Assembly (NCBI GenBank): GCA_030637365.1
Contig: DAOWGR010000097.1
Location: forward strand, 1 to 22,295
Direction: 5' to 3'
DNA length: 22,295 bases
Source of the DNA: Elusimicrobiota bacterium
Lineage (GTDB): Bacteria > Elusimicrobiota > Elusimicrobia > Elusimicrobiales > UBA9959
A program made the translations under genes and the position numbers. Under the pieces are notes generated by a model that was given only the letters and a program-made list of their open reading frames with translations, was not told the DNA's origin and made no database searches. Positions 21,998-22,295 of the stretch are shown in pieces. Within the stretch, counting starts at the first letter, position 1; every line of letters begins with the position of its first letter.

Positions 21998-22050
21998 CGT
22001 ATCGCCTTATTGCCATATTTACATATTTACATATCACCGTCGTTTTTTTT
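21998..22050. repeat. Partial related repeat with 8-nt tandem units
   Basis: CATATTTA occurs twice in tandem, followed by CATATCAC. The flanks (CCTTATT before; CCGTCG and a T run after) resemble the order of modules at 16524-16575. The remaining 21925-21997 sequence shows no feature I can support. Confidence 0.5.
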
Positions 22051-22052
22051 GC

Positions 22053-22295
22053 TTATGATATGGCGTCTAAAATGACGCTTAAATCTTTTCCGATACACAT
22101 TAACAGCGGTCTGTCAGTGAGCGTGAAATTTTTAATTTTTTGAGTTTTCAACTCTTTTGTGGCTGTCAAAAGTTTTTCCAAATTTTTAGCCTCTCTTGTT
22201 ACAATCAGTTCATGGTCGCCAAGACCCTGCGACATAAAAAAATGTTCCGATACATCATTGTAATTTGATATCGTTTTTTGTCTTTCGCTTAGAAA
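22053..22295 (-). CDS. 3'-partial gene at the right edge, unidentified
   Basis: A minus-strand frame is open from the window edge to a TAA at 22053-22055 and encodes the last 80 residues of a protein. The visible part has SEHFFMSQGLGDHELIV, LEKLLTATKELK and RPLLMCIGKDLSVI, with alternating strand-helix-strand character. This would fit a small regulatory domain such as an ACT domain at the C-terminus of a larger enzyme (aspartate kinase is one option), but I cannot identify it. Translation stays open and protein-like upstream of the first visible ATG (22235), so that ATG is probably internal. Confidence 0.55.
   Translation of the reverse strand, partial: FLSERQKTISNYNDVSEHFFMSQGLGDHELIVTREAKNLEKLLTATKELKTQKIKNFTLTDRPLLMCIGKDLSVILDAIS

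Noticed and set aside
22053..22235. Complete 60-residue small protein starting at 22235
   Set aside because: The frame continues open and protein-like to the window edge, so the ATG is more likely internal to a larger gene.

Overview
This is a chromosomal segment of an AT-rich, diderm, uncultured-looking bacterium. It holds 12 confidently recognised genes plus one gene cut by the right edge. The LPS-transport lipoprotein LptE and the PilB/PilT/PilC machinery imply a Gram-negative envelope with type IV pili. The GYF-like protein next to the pil genes and the overall gene set remind me most of Elusimicrobiota, with Omnitrophota-like lineages second. This is inference from family resemblance, not a database result.

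Layout. Positions 111-8507 (+): gltX, a large GYF-domain membrane protein of unknown function, then pilB-pilT-pilC. Positions 8638-11812 (-): murJ followed by uvrC, converging on pilC. Positions 11835-12131 (+): rpsT, divergent from murJ with only 22 bp between start codons. Positions 12228-16451 (-): leuS-lptE-holA. Positions 16562-18036 (-): phoH-ybeY, overlapping by 4 bp. Positions 18203-21840 (-): glgC followed by a GH57/DUF3536 glycoside hydrolase, pointing to storage-glucan metabolism. A 3'-partial gene on the minus strand runs off the right edge. No rRNA, tRNA, CRISPR array, transposase, prophage or toxin-antitoxin gene was seen.

The unusual part is not a gene cassette but a population of small repeats. 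Most intergenic gaps carry degenerate tracts with a 7-nt period (units such as AGGCAAG, AAGTCAG, ATGTAAG, AGTAAAT) mixed with small palindromes. Copies of the same modules recur at several places in both orientations. These repeats also enter genes. uvrC carries an in-frame 84-bp palindromic insertion, formally like the Rickettsia palindromic elements. ybeY appears to carry two insertions and murJ one. The C-termini of murJ, the GH57 gene, lptE and probably gltX are encoded by repeat sequence. The window therefore looks like a snapshot of repeats that spread between genes and are tolerated inside proteins.

Other points: leuS is split by a one-base frameshift at a run of nine A; UvrC is compact and lacks the C-terminal helix-hairpin-helix domain; YbeY has Asp in place of its third zinc-ligand His; several genes lack a Shine-Dalgarno sequence and have a -10-like hexamer about 7 nt before the ATG, suggesting leaderless transcripts.
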